The notes: generated by a model from the letters alone, not told the origin. A DNA stretch of 18,058 nt from Mageeibacillus sp. UBA5770 (GCA_002418705.1 DIEQ01000109.1:253-18310), one strand, 5' to 3'. Counted from the first letter of the stretch, positions 1 to 8,247 are shown. Translations and numbers: made by a program.

Positions 1-135
1 ATCGCCAATCTCTATCAGATATACAGCATCCCAAGCACCTACGTGATTGATAAAGACGGTATCATTGATAAGATGTTCTTAGGAGCTACGAGTCAGAGCG
101 ATCTTGAGAGTGCCATCGAGGATGCAAGATCATGA
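1..135 (+). CDS. TlpA/ResA-like thioredoxin-fold protein, C-terminal end (5' truncated by window)
   Basis: An open frame enters from the left edge and gives 44 residues before a TGA at 133-135. It contains IPSTYVIDKDG, the cis-proline strand typical of the TlpA/ResA/AhpC-TSA thioredoxin-like fold, followed by a short strand and a final helix. The CxxC active site would lie outside the window and cannot be checked. The stop overlaps the next start (ATGA at 132-135), which implies translational coupling to ccdA. In the family, TlpA-like proteins are usually exported thiol-disulfide reductases that receive electrons from CcdA, so the pairing is functionally coherent. It could also be a peroxiredoxin-like protein, because the visible end does not separate the two. 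Confidence 0.72.
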   Translation: MANLYQIYSIPSTYVIDKDGIIDKMFLGATSQSDLESAIEDARS

Positions 136-854
136 GTACGGCAACTATTTTTCTCGTCTTTCTGGAAGGATTGCTGGCATTTGTATCACCATGCATCCTG
201 CCAATGCTCCCTGTCTATTTTTTATACCTCTCCGGGAAAAGCACGGCTGATGACACCAAAACTGCAGCAGCAGATGTAGCACCCACGGCCAAAAAGAGCA
301 GCCGCCGACTTGTCGTGAACACACTCTTCTTCATACTTGGATTCACTCTTGTATTCCTTATGCTGGGTGCAACGTCAACATTTATCGGTAAAGCCCTTGT
401 CAGCCATAGAGACATTCTGGAGAAAATTTCCGGTGTCGTCATCATCCTCCTTGGCATCCACATGACCGGCCTGATTAAGATTCCTTTTCTGAATCAGGAA
501 CACCGTATGGATTTGGGCAAAAAAACGGCGGGTAAGTTCTCGTCCCTGCTTCTTGGAATTGCTTTCAGTCTCGGCTGGTCACCGTGCCTCGGTCCTTTTC
601 TCGGATCGGCGCTCCTCCTTTCCGGACAGTCTTCGACAATGATCGAAGGAATGTCACTCCTTCTTGTTTTCTCTCTCGGACTCGCCATTCCATTCCTTAT
701 AGCAAGTTTACTGTTCGAAGAGCTCACAGGTGTATTTATATGGTTTAAAAAACATATGAAACTCGTTAAAATAGTAAGCGGATCACTTCTTATCATACTC
801 GGTCTGCTTATGCTCTTTGGATGGTTCGGATATTACGCAAGACTCTTTTCATAA
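132..854 (+). CDS. ccdA: CcdA-family transmembrane thiol-disulfide electron carrier
   Basis: A 240-residue integral membrane protein with about six hydrophobic segments. The two conserved cysteines are present in their family motifs: Cys21 in FVSPCILPMLP and Cys152 in GWSPCLGPFLG. CcdA/DsbD-beta proteins carry reducing equivalents from cytosolic thioredoxin across the membrane to exported thioredoxin-fold proteins. Here the gene overlaps the stop of a TlpA-like gene and lies in the same operon as a thioredoxin, so both likely partners are adjacent. A polar Lys/Ala-rich loop (about residues 36-58) separates the first two membrane segments. No cytochrome c maturation genes are visible, so a general role in extracytoplasmic thiol reduction is more likely than cytochrome c assembly. 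That last point is inference. Confidence 0.9.
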   Translation: MSTATIFLVFLEGLLAFVSPCILPMLPVYFLYLSGKSTADDTKTAAADVAPTAKKSSRRLVVNTLFFILGFTLVFLMLGATSTFIGKALVSHRDILEKISGVVIILLGIHMTGLIKIPFLNQEHRMDLGKKTAGKFSSLLLGIAFSLGWSPCLGPFLGSALLLSGQSSTMIEGMSLLLVFSLGLAIPFLIASLLFEELTGVFIWFKKHMKLVKIVSGSLLIILGLLMLFGWFGYYARLFS

Positions 855-896
855 ATTTTATTTCTTTGTCTGACAGCCAGACAGAAAGGAACCAGT

Positions 897-2603
897 ATGA
901 ATCCACAAAGTGTTTCACAAAAAGTCCTCATCGTAGGAGGTGTCGCCGGCGGTGCCGGAGCGGCAGCAAGACTCAGAAGAAATGACGAGCAGGCACAGAT
1001 TATTATTTTCGAAAAGGGCAGCTACATCTCTTATGCCAACTGCGGACTTCCCTATTATGTCGGAGATATCATCAAGGATCAATCAGATCTTCTTTTACAG
1101 ACAAAAGAAGGATTTTCTCAAAGGTTTAATGTTGATGTTCGCCTCCATGCGGAAGTACTCAGCATAGACACATCCGCAAAAACAGTCACAGTCATTGATC
1201 ACACAACAAAAAAGACATATCAGGAAAGCTACGACAAGCTCGTCCTTTCGCCGGGCGCATCACCGATTCGTCCGCGCCTTCCCGGCGCTGATAAACCGCA
1301 TGTTTTTACACTGCGCACCATACCTGATACACTTCGTATCCACGAATTCATTGATACTATTCATCCCAGAACCGCTGTCATTGTCGGCGGCGGCTTCATC
1401 GGTATTGAAATGGCGGAAAACCTTCGCGAACATGGTATTGAAGTTGCAATTGTCGAGGCTATTGACCATCTGATCGGTGCCATTGATTCCGATATGAGTT
1501 ATGACCTGCATAATCACGTTCGGGCAAAGGGCGTCAGACTTTTCCTGAACCAGATGGCCCAAAGTATTACTGATAAGGAAGTCGTCCTGGCTTCCGGCTT
1601 ATCTGTCGAGGCGGACCTTGTTCTCTTAAGTATCGGTGTATTGCCTGAGACAGGCTTCATCAAGAGTTCCGGCATTGAACTTGGCCCGCGCGGTCAGATC
1701 ATCGTCAACGAACGTCTTGAGACCTCTGCACCGGGTGTATATGCCCTCGGCGATGCCATCGGCGTCAAGACCTTCACCGGAAGAGAGGACGCTGTCATCC
1801 CGCTTGCCTCTCCCGCCAACAAGCAGGCTCGCCTCGTTGCAGACCTAATCTGCGGTATTCCGCGTAAATACAACGGAACACAAGGAACCGCAATCGCAAA
1901 GGTTTTCGATATGTCGGTTGCCGCCACCGGAGAGTCGGAGAAGTCCCTCACACGTCTTGGGATACCTTACCTCAAGGCTTACACATATTCCAATTCACAT
2001 GCAACATATTATCCGGGTGCCATGCCGATGTTCGTCAAGCTCCTTTTCGCACCTGAGGACGGCAAAGTCCTTGGCGCCCAGATCACGGGCTACGATATGG
2101 TCGACAAGCGGATTGATGTCATCGCAACAGCTATTCGCGGCGGCATGACCGTATACGATCTCGAAGAACTCGAACTTGCTTACGCCCCGCCCTACTCATC
2201 AGCAAAAGACCCGGTTAACATGGTAGCTTACGTGGCAGAAAATATTCTCTCAGGCAAGACAAATCCGTTCTATCTGGAGGATCTGGCGGGCCTGCCTGAA
2301 AATGCACTGCTGCTGGACACACGCACTGACGTTGAGTTTGAGCTTGGTACTATTCCAGGTGCCATTAACATCCCGCTGGACAGTCTTCGCGACCGTCTCG
2401 CAGAGATTCCGGCCGACAAGGAAATTTACATCACCTGTCAGATCGGGCTTCGCGGCTACCTCTCCGAGCAGATTCTTCGCGGTTATGGATATAAAACACA
2501 TAACCTGCTTGGCGGATACCGACATTATCATTCCCGCGAGATCGACATCGCCGGACATCAGAAAACGAACCGCGAATGTACCACATGCGGTATTGAAAAA
2601 TAG
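897..2603 (+). CDS. CoA-disulfide reductase-type flavoprotein with C-terminal rhodanese domain
   Basis: A 568-residue protein preceded by an AGAAAGGA ribosome binding site. Residues 9-30 form the FAD-binding Rossmann motif (VGGVAGGAGAAARLRR). SYANCGLPYYVG holds Cys49, the single redox cysteine of the CoA-disulfide reductase/NADH oxidase/persulfide reductase family. IVGGGFIGIEMAE (162-174) is the NAD(P)H-binding motif. The YAPPYSSAKDP segment near residue 430 is typical of the dimerisation domain. From about residue 465 a rhodanese domain follows, with its catalytic loop CQIGLRG starting at Cys514. Family members reduce CoA disulfide or CoA/glutathione persulfide with NAD(P)H. The tail ends in CTTCGIEK (Cys561, Cys564), an added CxxC pair. 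The gene sits between ccdA and a thioredoxin. Substrate (CoA disulfide versus persulfide) cannot be told from sequence. Confidence 0.9.
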   Translation: MNPQSVSQKVLIVGGVAGGAGAAARLRRNDEQAQIIIFEKGSYISYANCGLPYYVGDIIKDQSDLLLQTKEGFSQRFNVDVRLHAEVLSIDTSAKTVTVIDHTTKKTYQESYDKLVLSPGASPIRPRLPGADKPHVFTLRTIPDTLRIHEFIDTIHPRTAVIVGGGFIGIEMAENLREHGIEVAIVEAIDHLIGAIDSDMSYDLHNHVRAKGVRLFLNQMAQSITDKEVVLASGLSVEADLVLLSIGVLPETGFIKSSGIELGPRGQIIVNERLETSAPGVYALGDAIGVKTFTGREDAVIPLASPANKQARLVADLICGIPRKYNGTQGTAIAKVFDMSVAATGESEKSLTRLGIPYLKAYTYSNSHATYYPGAMPMFVKLLFAPEDGKVLGAQITGYDMVDKRIDVIATAIRGGMTVYDLEELELAYAPPYSSAKDPVNMVAYVAENILSGKTNPFYLEDLAGLPENALLLDTRTDVEFELGTIPGAINIPLDSLRDRLAEIPADKEIYITCQIGLRGYLSEQILRGYGYKTHNLLGGYRHYHSREIDIAGHQKTNRECTTCGIEK

Positions 2604-2622
2604 TCAAATGACAGGAATCTTC

Positions 2623-2648
2623 GTATGCAGTCCATAAGGGCTGCATAC
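2623..2648 (+). other. Intercistronic stem-loop between flavoprotein and thioredoxin genes
   Basis: GTATGCAG (2623-2630) pairs perfectly with CTGCATAC (2641-2648) across a 10-base loop. No U tract follows, so it is not a standard intrinsic terminator. It may stabilise or punctuate the mRNA between the two cistrons, which would let the small thioredoxin gene be expressed at a different level. This role is inferred from the structure alone. Confidence 0.45.
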
Positions 2649-2696
2649 CGGGAATAATTTCAAAAGAGTTTCAAGAGTATAAAGGAGAATAAATGT

Positions 2697-3017
2697 ATGA
2701 ATGAGAACACAAAAGTATTAACAAACGACACTTTCCAGGCAGAGATCAGTTCCGGAGTCACACTTGTTGATTTTTACGCCGACTGGTGCATGCCCTGCAA
2801 GATGCTTACGCCGACAATTTCTGCCATTGCAGATGAATATGCCGGCAAAATCAAGGTTGGCAAGCTCGATATCGACAAGGCACAGGGTGTCGCAGCCAAG
2901 TATGGCGTTATGAGTATCCCTACTGTCATTCTTTTCAAGGATGGCGTGGCTGTTGAAAAGAAAGTCGGTCTCTCACCCAAGGGCGTATATGAGAAAATGA
3001 TCGACGCAGCAATGTAA
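2697..3017 (+). CDS. trxA: Thioredoxin
   Basis: A 106-residue single-domain thioredoxin. The active site is WCMPC (Cys31, Cys34), with Met in place of the usual Gly, and the cis-proline loop SIPT is at residues 73-76. There is no signal peptide, so it is cytosolic. AAGGAG at 2682-2687 sits 9 bases before this ATG; a second ATG at 2693 is out of frame and stops at once, so it is not the start. The gene is last in the run with the TlpA-like protein, CcdA and the CoA-disulfide reductase/rhodanese flavoprotein. Thioredoxin is the known cytosolic electron donor to CcdA. The Met in the CxxC is expected to alter redox potential or partner choice compared with the WCGPC form. Confidence 0.93.
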   Translation: MNENTKVLTNDTFQAEISSGVTLVDFYADWCMPCKMLTPTISAIADEYAGKIKVGKLDIDKAQGVAAKYGVMSIPTVILFKDGVAVEKKVGLSPKGVYEKMIDAAM

Positions 3018-3042
3018 GATCAGCCTTTTCAAATTAGTAATA

Positions 3043-3083
3043 AAAACGGCGTGGCCCCGAATGTATCGGGAACACGCCGTTTT
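3043..3083 (+). terminator. Bidirectional Rho-independent terminator
   Basis: AAAACGGCGTG (3043-3053) pairs with CACGCCGTTTT (3073-3083), and CCCGA/TCGGG (3056-3060 with 3066-3070) adds an inner stem. A-rich and T-rich flanks on both sides let it act on both strands. It lies between the convergent thioredoxin gene (plus) and metY (minus), exactly where a shared terminator is expected. Confidence 0.88.
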
Positions 3084-3130
3084 AATGTTATATCAGTCTA
3101 TCGTCACTGGGAAAATGAATTCTGACAGTA

Positions 3131-4411
3131 TCAGACGCAGGCAAGTGCCTGATCGAGGTCGGCAATTATATCTTTGATATTCTCGATGCCTACGGAAAGA
3201 CGGATAAGGTCAGGGCTTACTCCTGCAGAGGTAAGCTCCGCATCGCTCATTTGGCGGTGTGTATGGCTGGCCGGATGCAGAACACAGGTCCTGACATCAG
3301 CTACATGGGTCACAATCGCAGCAAGCTGCAGATGATCCATCATCGTAACGGCTGCTTCCCTTCCGCCCTTCACGCCGAACGACAGCACACCGCACGTACC
3401 GTTGGGGAGATATTTTTGTGCGAGTGCATAATTGGAATCGGAAGGAAGTCCGGGGTAACGGACCCAGCCGATCTTCGGATGATTCTCAAGGTACGTTGCA
3501 ACGGCAAGGGCATTGCTGCAATGACGCTCCATACGAAGGTGCAGAGTCTCAAGGCCGATATTCAGCAGGAATGAGTTCTGCGGTGCCGGAACGGAACCAA
3601 GATCCCGCATCAGCTGAGCTGTAGCCTTGACCATATAAGCTGCTTCACCGAATCTTTCGGTGTACGTTACACCGTGATAGGAATCATCCGGAGTAGTAAG
3701 GCCCGGAAACTTATCAGCATAAGCATTCCAGTCGAATTTGCCGCTGTCCACGATGCAGCCGCCGACACAGGTGGCATGTCCGTCCATATATTTGGTTGTG
3801 GAATGCATAACAATATCTGCGCCCCACTCAAACGGGTGGCAATTAATCGGCGTTGCGAAAGTATTGTCTACGATCAGAGGAACACCGTTGGCATGGGCGA
3901 CTTTGGCGAACTTCTCAATATCAAGGATGGTCATGGCCGGATTCGCGATCGTCTCGCCGAATACAGCTTTTGTCGTAGGCGTAAAGGCAGAGGCAATCTC
4001 TTCTTCGGATGCATCAGGTGATACAAACGAGAAAAGTATCCCGAGGCGTTTCATCGTATTGGCGAAAAGATTATACGTCCCTCCATAAATGGTCGAGCAG
4101 CAGACAACATGGTCGCCGGCCGAGCAGATATTGAATATGGAATAGAAGGAAGCTGCCTGTCCGGAAGATGTCAGCATCGCTGCTACGCCGCCTTCAAGAT
4201 CACATATCTTAGCTGCGACATTATCATTTGTCGGATTGGCAAGCCTTGTATAAAAATATCCGGACTCCTCAAGGTCAAACAGGCGTCCCATCTGCTCGGT
4301 TGAAGAATATTTAAACGTCGTGCTCTGAATGATCGGCATGACTCTCGGTTCCCCGTTTTTGGGCGCATAGCCTGACTGAACGCATTTGGTCTCCACATGG
4401 TAAGAACTCAT
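3131..4411 (-). CDS. metY: O-acetylhomoserine sulfhydrylase (aminocarboxypropyltransferase), PLP-dependent
   Basis: The product is 426 residues from the ATG at 4411. That start is chosen because GGGAGG lies just upstream (about 4419-4425); the frame stays open to 4453 but without an RBS. Features of the Cys/Met-metabolism PLP family are clear. They include ETKCVQSGY at the N-terminus, YTRLANPTNDN, SSGQAA (phosphate-binding loop), DNTFATP, and HSTTKYMDGH with Lys207 as the Schiff-base lysine. The length and the YGGTYNLF segment fit the OAH sulfhydrylase branch, which makes homocysteine from O-acetylhomoserine and sulfide. Methionine gamma-lyase or cystathionine gamma-synthase are less likely alternatives. 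A separate promoter and flanking terminators make it monocistronic. Confidence 0.88.
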   Translation of the reverse strand: MSSYHVETKCVQSGYAPKNGEPRVMPIIQSTTFKYSSTEQMGRLFDLEESGYFYTRLANPTNDNVAAKICDLEGGVAAMLTSSGQAASFYSIFNICSAGDHVVCCSTIYGGTYNLFANTMKRLGILFSFVSPDASEEEIASAFTPTTKAVFGETIANPAMTILDIEKFAKVAHANGVPLIVDNTFATPINCHPFEWGADIVMHSTTKYMDGHATCVGGCIVDSGKFDWNAYADKFPGLTTPDDSYHGVTYTERFGEAAYMVKATAQLMRDLGSVPAPQNSFLLNIGLETLHLRMERHCSNALAVATYLENHPKIGWVRYPGLPSDSNYALAQKYLPNGTCGVLSFGVKGGREAAVTMMDHLQLAAIVTHVADVRTCVLHPASHTHRQMSDAELTSAGVSPDLIRLSVGIENIKDIIADLDQALACV

Positions 4412-4480
4412 AAAAATACCTCCCGGGCAAATATTATTTTGGAGCAGAATCAAGGATGATCTGTAAAAACAGATTGAATG

Positions 4481-4509
4481 ATTATATCACAACTCGAAAA
4501 TGTATACAA
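4481..4509 (-). promoter_or_regulatory. Probable sigma-A promoter of metY
   Basis: On the minus strand, TTGTAT (4504-4509) is followed after 17 bases by a perfect TATAAT (4481-4486), and TGA before it gives an extended -10. The resulting leader to the ATG at 4411 is only about 60-70 bases, too short for an S-box riboswitch. A small inverted repeat CTGT(4 bases)ACAG at 4461-4472 lies near the expected start of transcription. Confidence 0.65.
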
Positions 4510-4543
4510 AAAAGGCCCGCCTGCCGAACGCACTTATTTCACA

Positions 4544-4582
4544 CAAAAAAAAGACGGCACGACGAGATGAATCTTCGTGCCG
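4544..4582 (-). terminator. Rho-independent terminator after the aldo/keto reductase gene
   Basis: On the minus strand CGGCACGA (from 4582 down to 4575) pairs with TCGTGCCG (4562-4555), with a 12-base loop, then TCTTTTTTTT. It closes the run that ends with the aldo/keto reductase and insulates metY. Confidence 0.88.
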
Positions 4583-4615
4583 CAGTGATGCATATCAGTA
4601 GAAATTCTTAATTAA

Positions 4616-5533
4616 TTACGGTAGAGTATTGCCTGCCGCAAGATAGATCTCATACCATTCTTTTCTGGTGAGTTCGACATCCGGCGCCTGGCAGATTTCC
4701 TTCAGATGCTCAATACTTGTGGTCCCGACAATCGGCTGCATTTTAGCCGGATGGCGCAGAATCCAGGCAATGGCAATTGCGGTCTTGCTGACACCTCTGG
4801 AGTCAGCAATATGCTGCATCTTGGAATTCAGCTCCGCGTACTGGAGATTCTCAAGGAAAGGACCGGCAAAAAATCCATGCTGGAAAGGTGACCATGGCTG
4901 AATCGTCATATCATGCAGGCGGCAGTAATCAAGTACACTTCCGTCGCGCTCAATCGCATCATCCGTCTCCATATTGACATGTATGCCGGACCGGATCATA
5001 TGGGAATGAGCAATGCTGAACTGCAGCTGATTGGCAATCAGCGGGAACGGGATGTAACGCCTGAGAAGCTCGATCTGCATCGGCCTCTGATTGCTTACAC
5101 CGAAATGGCGGACCTTGCCGCTGGCATGGAGGATTGAAAACGCCTCAGCGACTTCCTGCGGCTCCACGAGCGCATCCGGCCGGTGCAGCAGGAGAATATC
5201 AATATAGTCCGTCTGAAGGCGCTCCAGGCTTCCCTCGACGGCATTCAGGATGTGTTCTTTGGAAAAATCAAAGAAGTCTTCTCTGATGCCGCACTTTGTC
5301 TGGATGAAGATCTTGTCCCGGGGAATCGCTTCCGTCTTTATGATTGTCCCGAATACTTCTTCCGCCAGACCCGCGGCATAGACATCCGCATGGTCAAAAA
5401 AATCAATGCCTTCGTCAAGCGCCGTCCTGATAAGCCCTGTTGCTTTCTTATAAGTAAGTCCGGTAATTCTCATACATCCAAGAGCAATTTCTGAAGCACA
5501 AATACCACTGTTGCCGATATTAATCGTCTTCAT
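4616..5533 (-). CDS. Aldo/keto reductase (YdhF-like)
   Basis: A 305-residue NAD(P)H-dependent oxidoreductase of the AKR superfamily. The catalytic tetrad is visible: Asp47 and Tyr52 in DHADVY, Lys80 in QTKCG, and His117 in LLLHRPD. The N-terminus GNSGICASEIALGCMR and overall length resemble the YdhF branch. The chosen start is the ATG at 5533, six bases after AGAGGTG. An in-frame GTG at 5542 would begin only 3 bases after the upstream stop and lies inside the RBS, so it is less likely. The gene follows the ABC-F gene by 12 bases and is last in its operon. The physiological carbonyl substrate is unknown. Confidence 0.9.
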   Translation of the reverse strand: MKTINIGNSGICASEIALGCMRITGLTYKKATGLIRTALDEGIDFFDHADVYAAGLAEEVFGTIIKTEAIPRDKIFIQTKCGIREDFFDFSKEHILNAVEGSLERLQTDYIDILLLHRPDALVEPQEVAEAFSILHASGKVRHFGVSNQRPMQIELLRRYIPFPLIANQLQFSIAHSHMIRSGIHVNMETDDAIERDGSVLDYCRLHDMTIQPWSPFQHGFFAGPFLENLQYAELNSKMQHIADSRGVSKTAIAIAWILRHPAKMQPIVGTTSIEHLKEICQAPDVELTRKEWYEIYLAAGNTLP

Positions 5534-5545
5534 ACCGTTCACCTC

Positions 5546-7336
5546 TTACTTGCTTTCAGTTTCAGCTATTTTCTCCGCAAGATCATTCAAGTAAACCCAA
5601 CGTGACATTTTATCTTCGAGCGCTTTTTCAAGAGCTTCCTTTTGAGACATCAGCTCCTGAAGTGTTATGTAATTGCTCGACTGAGCCTGTATGTTTATAG
5701 ATATATCATACAGCTGTGTTTCTAACTCGGCAATGTCTGAATCAATATTATCAAACTCACGCTGTTCATTATAGGAGAATTTGAGCTTCCGGTTCTTATT
5801 CCAGGACTTGTCAGGGGCTGTCCTGGGCTCCGCAGCAGCCGGAGCGCTGACTGTTGGCGCACTTTGCTCCAGGTATTCAGAATAGGATCCGAAATACTTT
5901 ATAATTGTCCCGTCATCATGAAAATCAAAGATCATGTCTACGACCTTATCCAGAAAATACCGGTCATGCGATACCGTCACTACAGCACCGCTGAAGTTTT
6001 CGAGATAATCTTCGAGAATCGTCAGAGTCTGGATGTCAAGGTCGTTGGTCGGCTCGTCAAGAAGCAGAATGTTCGGTGCCTCCATAATAATGCTCAGGAG
6101 GTATAGTCTTCTTCTCTCACCGCCCGAAAGGCGCTTAATCGTATTCCACTGCAAGTCGGGTGTGAACAGGAATTTTTCAAGCATCTGCGAGGCAGACAGG
6201 GGGCCTTCCCGTGTCTCAATCGTCTCTGCAATATTTCTGATGAAGTCGATGACGCGCAGGGAGACATCCATCTCCTGGCTGTCCTGGGAAAAATATCCGA
6301 GCTTAACCGTATCGCCAAAAACGACCGTACCGCTGTCAGGCGCAAGGCGACCGCTGATCATATTGAGGAGAGTTGATTTGCCGCAGCCGTTATTGCCGAC
6401 AATTCCGATTCTCGCATCACGTGAAATGATATGGCTGAAATGGCTGACATAATCCCGCCCGCCAAAGCTTTTGGAAATATCCGTAATTTCGAGTGTCTTC
6501 TTGCCAAGGCGTGTTGCGATGGAACTGAGTTCAAGCTTAGCGGCCTCCGTGCGGCCGCTTTTCTCGCTCAATTCATCATAACGGGCAATCCGGTCCTTAC
6601 TCTTAGTACCCCGGGCTTTGGGACCCTGCAGCATCCACTCGAGTTCCTTTCGCAGAAGGCTCTTATTTTTGCGTTCCGTCCCGATCATTATTTCTTCCCG
6701 CTGGGCTTTCATCTCGAGATATTTGGAATAATTTGCAATGTAACTGTATAAATTACCGTGATCCAGTTCAACAATCTTATTGGTGACGCGATCAAGGAAA
6801 TACCGGTCATGAGTGACCATAATGATCGCTCCGGTATATCTGATAAGATAATTTTCAAGCCACATAACCATGTCATTGTCGAGATGGTTTGTCGGTTCGT
6901 CGAGAATCAGGACCTCGCAGGGGTGGATCAAAGCCGTGGCAATGGCGGCACGCTTGCGCTGTCCGCCGGACAGAAAGCTGATAGGGGTATCGTAATAATC
7001 GGCGAGGCCCAGCCTGGATAATACCGTCTTCGCCTCGTATTCCCTCGTCTCGCGAAGAGCCGTTGCCGTCCCCAGGAAAACATGCTCAAGCAGCGTCAGC
7101 TTCTCATCCCATACGGGATTTTGTTCAAGATACTCAATGCGGACGCCGGGATTCTTTGAGATGGTACCGCTGTCCGGAACTTCCCTCTGCGCGATAATGT
7201 TGAGGAACGTTGATTTACCTGTCCCGTTGACACCAATAACCCCGATTTTATCGCCTTCATTCAGATACAGTGAAATACCGTTCAGAAGCAGTTTTTCGCT
7301 GTAACTTTTCGTAATTTTCTCTGCGGAAAGCAGCAT
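5546..7336 (-). CDS. ABC-F family ATP-binding protein (Uup-like)
   Basis: A 596-residue soluble protein with two ABC ATPase domains and no membrane segment. Domain 1 has Walker A GVNGTGKST (Lys41), signature LSGGQ and Walker B LILDEPTNHLD. Domain 2 has Walker A GNNGCGKST (Lys320), signature LSGGE and Walker B LLLDEPTNDLD. Between them is the charged P-site tolerance/linker helix region (about 205-275) typical of ABC-F. The C-terminus (about 515-590) is a predicted coiled coil rich in Glu/Leu/Lys, as in Uup and YfmR. ABC-F proteins act on the ribosome, relieving stalls, or give antibiotic resistance. The C-terminal coiled coil points to the Uup/YfmR housekeeping type rather than a dedicated resistance protein. 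The start lies 6 bases beyond the MYG1-like gene stop and its GAGG lies inside that gene's 3' end. Confidence 0.93.
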   Translation of the reverse strand: MLLSAEKITKSYSEKLLLNGISLYLNEGDKIGVIGVNGTGKSTFLNIIAQREVPDSGTISKNPGVRIEYLEQNPVWDEKLTLLEHVFLGTATALRETREYEAKTVLSRLGLADYYDTPISFLSGGQRKRAAIATALIHPCEVLILDEPTNHLDNDMVMWLENYLIRYTGAIIMVTHDRYFLDRVTNKIVELDHGNLYSYIANYSKYLEMKAQREEIMIGTERKNKSLLRKELEWMLQGPKARGTKSKDRIARYDELSEKSGRTEAAKLELSSIATRLGKKTLEITDISKSFGGRDYVSHFSHIISRDARIGIVGNNGCGKSTLLNMISGRLAPDSGTVVFGDTVKLGYFSQDSQEMDVSLRVIDFIRNIAETIETREGPLSASQMLEKFLFTPDLQWNTIKRLSGGERRRLYLLSIIMEAPNILLLDEPTNDLDIQTLTILEDYLENFSGAVVTVSHDRYFLDKVVDMIFDFHDDGTIIKYFGSYSEYLEQSAPTVSAPAAAEPRTAPDKSWNKNRKLKFSYNEQREFDNIDSDIAELETQLYDISINIQAQSSNYITLQELMSQKEALEKALEDKMSRWVYLNDLAEKIAETESK

Positions 7337-7342
7337 CTGCTC

Positions 7343-8224
7343 TTATACCTCATCCATTCGAATACTTATTCTGCTGTTATTTAGCCTGCGTGCAGCCCTG
7401 CATGCTTCCCGTGCATCATGAAGGCTGTCGGCCGATATCAGAAACCGGCTCTTATGGCAAAAAGCCAGTGTCGGAATTCCGGAAATCTTCTTGAGTTCTG
7501 CTGCGGGAATACCTGCCCATTCCCCGGGAAAAGGGCAGCGCAGATCCTTGGTTTCCGTATCAACAGGTATGGCCTGCGCACAGAAGCCGCCGCGCTGGGA
7601 CGGATATATAACAAATTCAGCTGCAGTCTGCAGGAGAATCATTTTCCATGGTGCAAATTTTGGAAGAACAACGATATTGTCAAGGGACTCGGCGAGGGAA
7701 GCTTCAACAATCTCTTTTGCCCGGTTCTTGCTCATGATATTATTCATTTTTTTCCGGAGTATGACGGATGCAAAATCCACCGCCTCGGAGAAACACTGGT
7801 CGGCCGATTCATCGGAATCCCAGCATGGATTGAATATGCCAAGCGCACCGGCAAGCTGGCTTCCGCAGCCTGTGTTGTCATCGGCATCCAGCGGCTGGAT
7901 AAAATGTTCGTCAAATCGGGCCGCTTCCCTTGACGCCTGTTCCGGCGTACAGCAATTACTGATTATGCCTTCGCCAAGTTCGCGCCAGAGCAAACCAAAA
8001 GCAGCATACGGAACTCCGTTCTCACGGATTTCAGCATCCTTCTGGTGATGGTCAAATTTACCGCAGCCAATATCAAAAACGATTCCATCAAAATCATCCG
8101 GTACTTCAAAAGCCCGGATGATTTCGATGCCTGGATTGGTTATTTTCAGGAGAGCAGCAGAAAAAACATCATCGGCATGGAATCTCCCGCCGTGTGTCAG
8201 GGCATATTTATATTTTTTTGTCAT
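7343..8224 (-). CDS. MYG1/GAMM1-family (UPF0160) metal-dependent hydrolase
   Basis: A 293-residue protein with the two diagnostic motifs of the MYG1 family. THGGRFHADDVF (10-21) and DIGCGKFDHHQ (51-61) supply the His/Asp residues expected to bind metal, as in the related DHH phosphoesterases. A glutamine-rich catalytic mid-section is absent, but LDADDNTG near residue 115 and the C-terminal GEWAG...FCHKSRF region fit the family. Eukaryotic MYG1 is a 3'-5' RNA exonuclease; the bacterial proteins are largely uncharacterised, so an exonuclease or nano-RNA role is by homology only. It is slightly short compared with the roughly 300-residue bacterial norm but looks intact. The upstream 47-residue gene ends 23 bases before this start and the ABC-F gene follows by 6 bases, indicating one transcript. 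Confidence 0.85.
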   Translation of the reverse strand: MTKKYKYALTHGGRFHADDVFSAALLKITNPGIEIIRAFEVPDDFDGIVFDIGCGKFDHHQKDAEIRENGVPYAAFGLLWRELGEGIISNCCTPEQASREAARFDEHFIQPLDADDNTGCGSQLAGALGIFNPCWDSDESADQCFSEAVDFASVILRKKMNNIMSKNRAKEIVEASLAESLDNIVVLPKFAPWKMILLQTAAEFVIYPSQRGGFCAQAIPVDTETKDLRCPFPGEWAGIPAAELKKISGIPTLAFCHKSRFLISADSLHDAREACRAARRLNNSRISIRMDEV

Positions 8225-8247
8225 TCATATCTCGCTTCAATTTATTG

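Noticed and set aside
2693..2704. ATG at 2693 as the thioredoxin start
   Set aside because: Out of frame and stops after three codons; the ATG at 2697 has proper RBS spacing and opens the thioredoxin frame.
4412..4545. S-box or other sulfur riboswitch upstream of metY
   Set aside because: The predicted transcription start leaves a leader of only about 60-70 bases with no multi-helix structure or anti-terminator.
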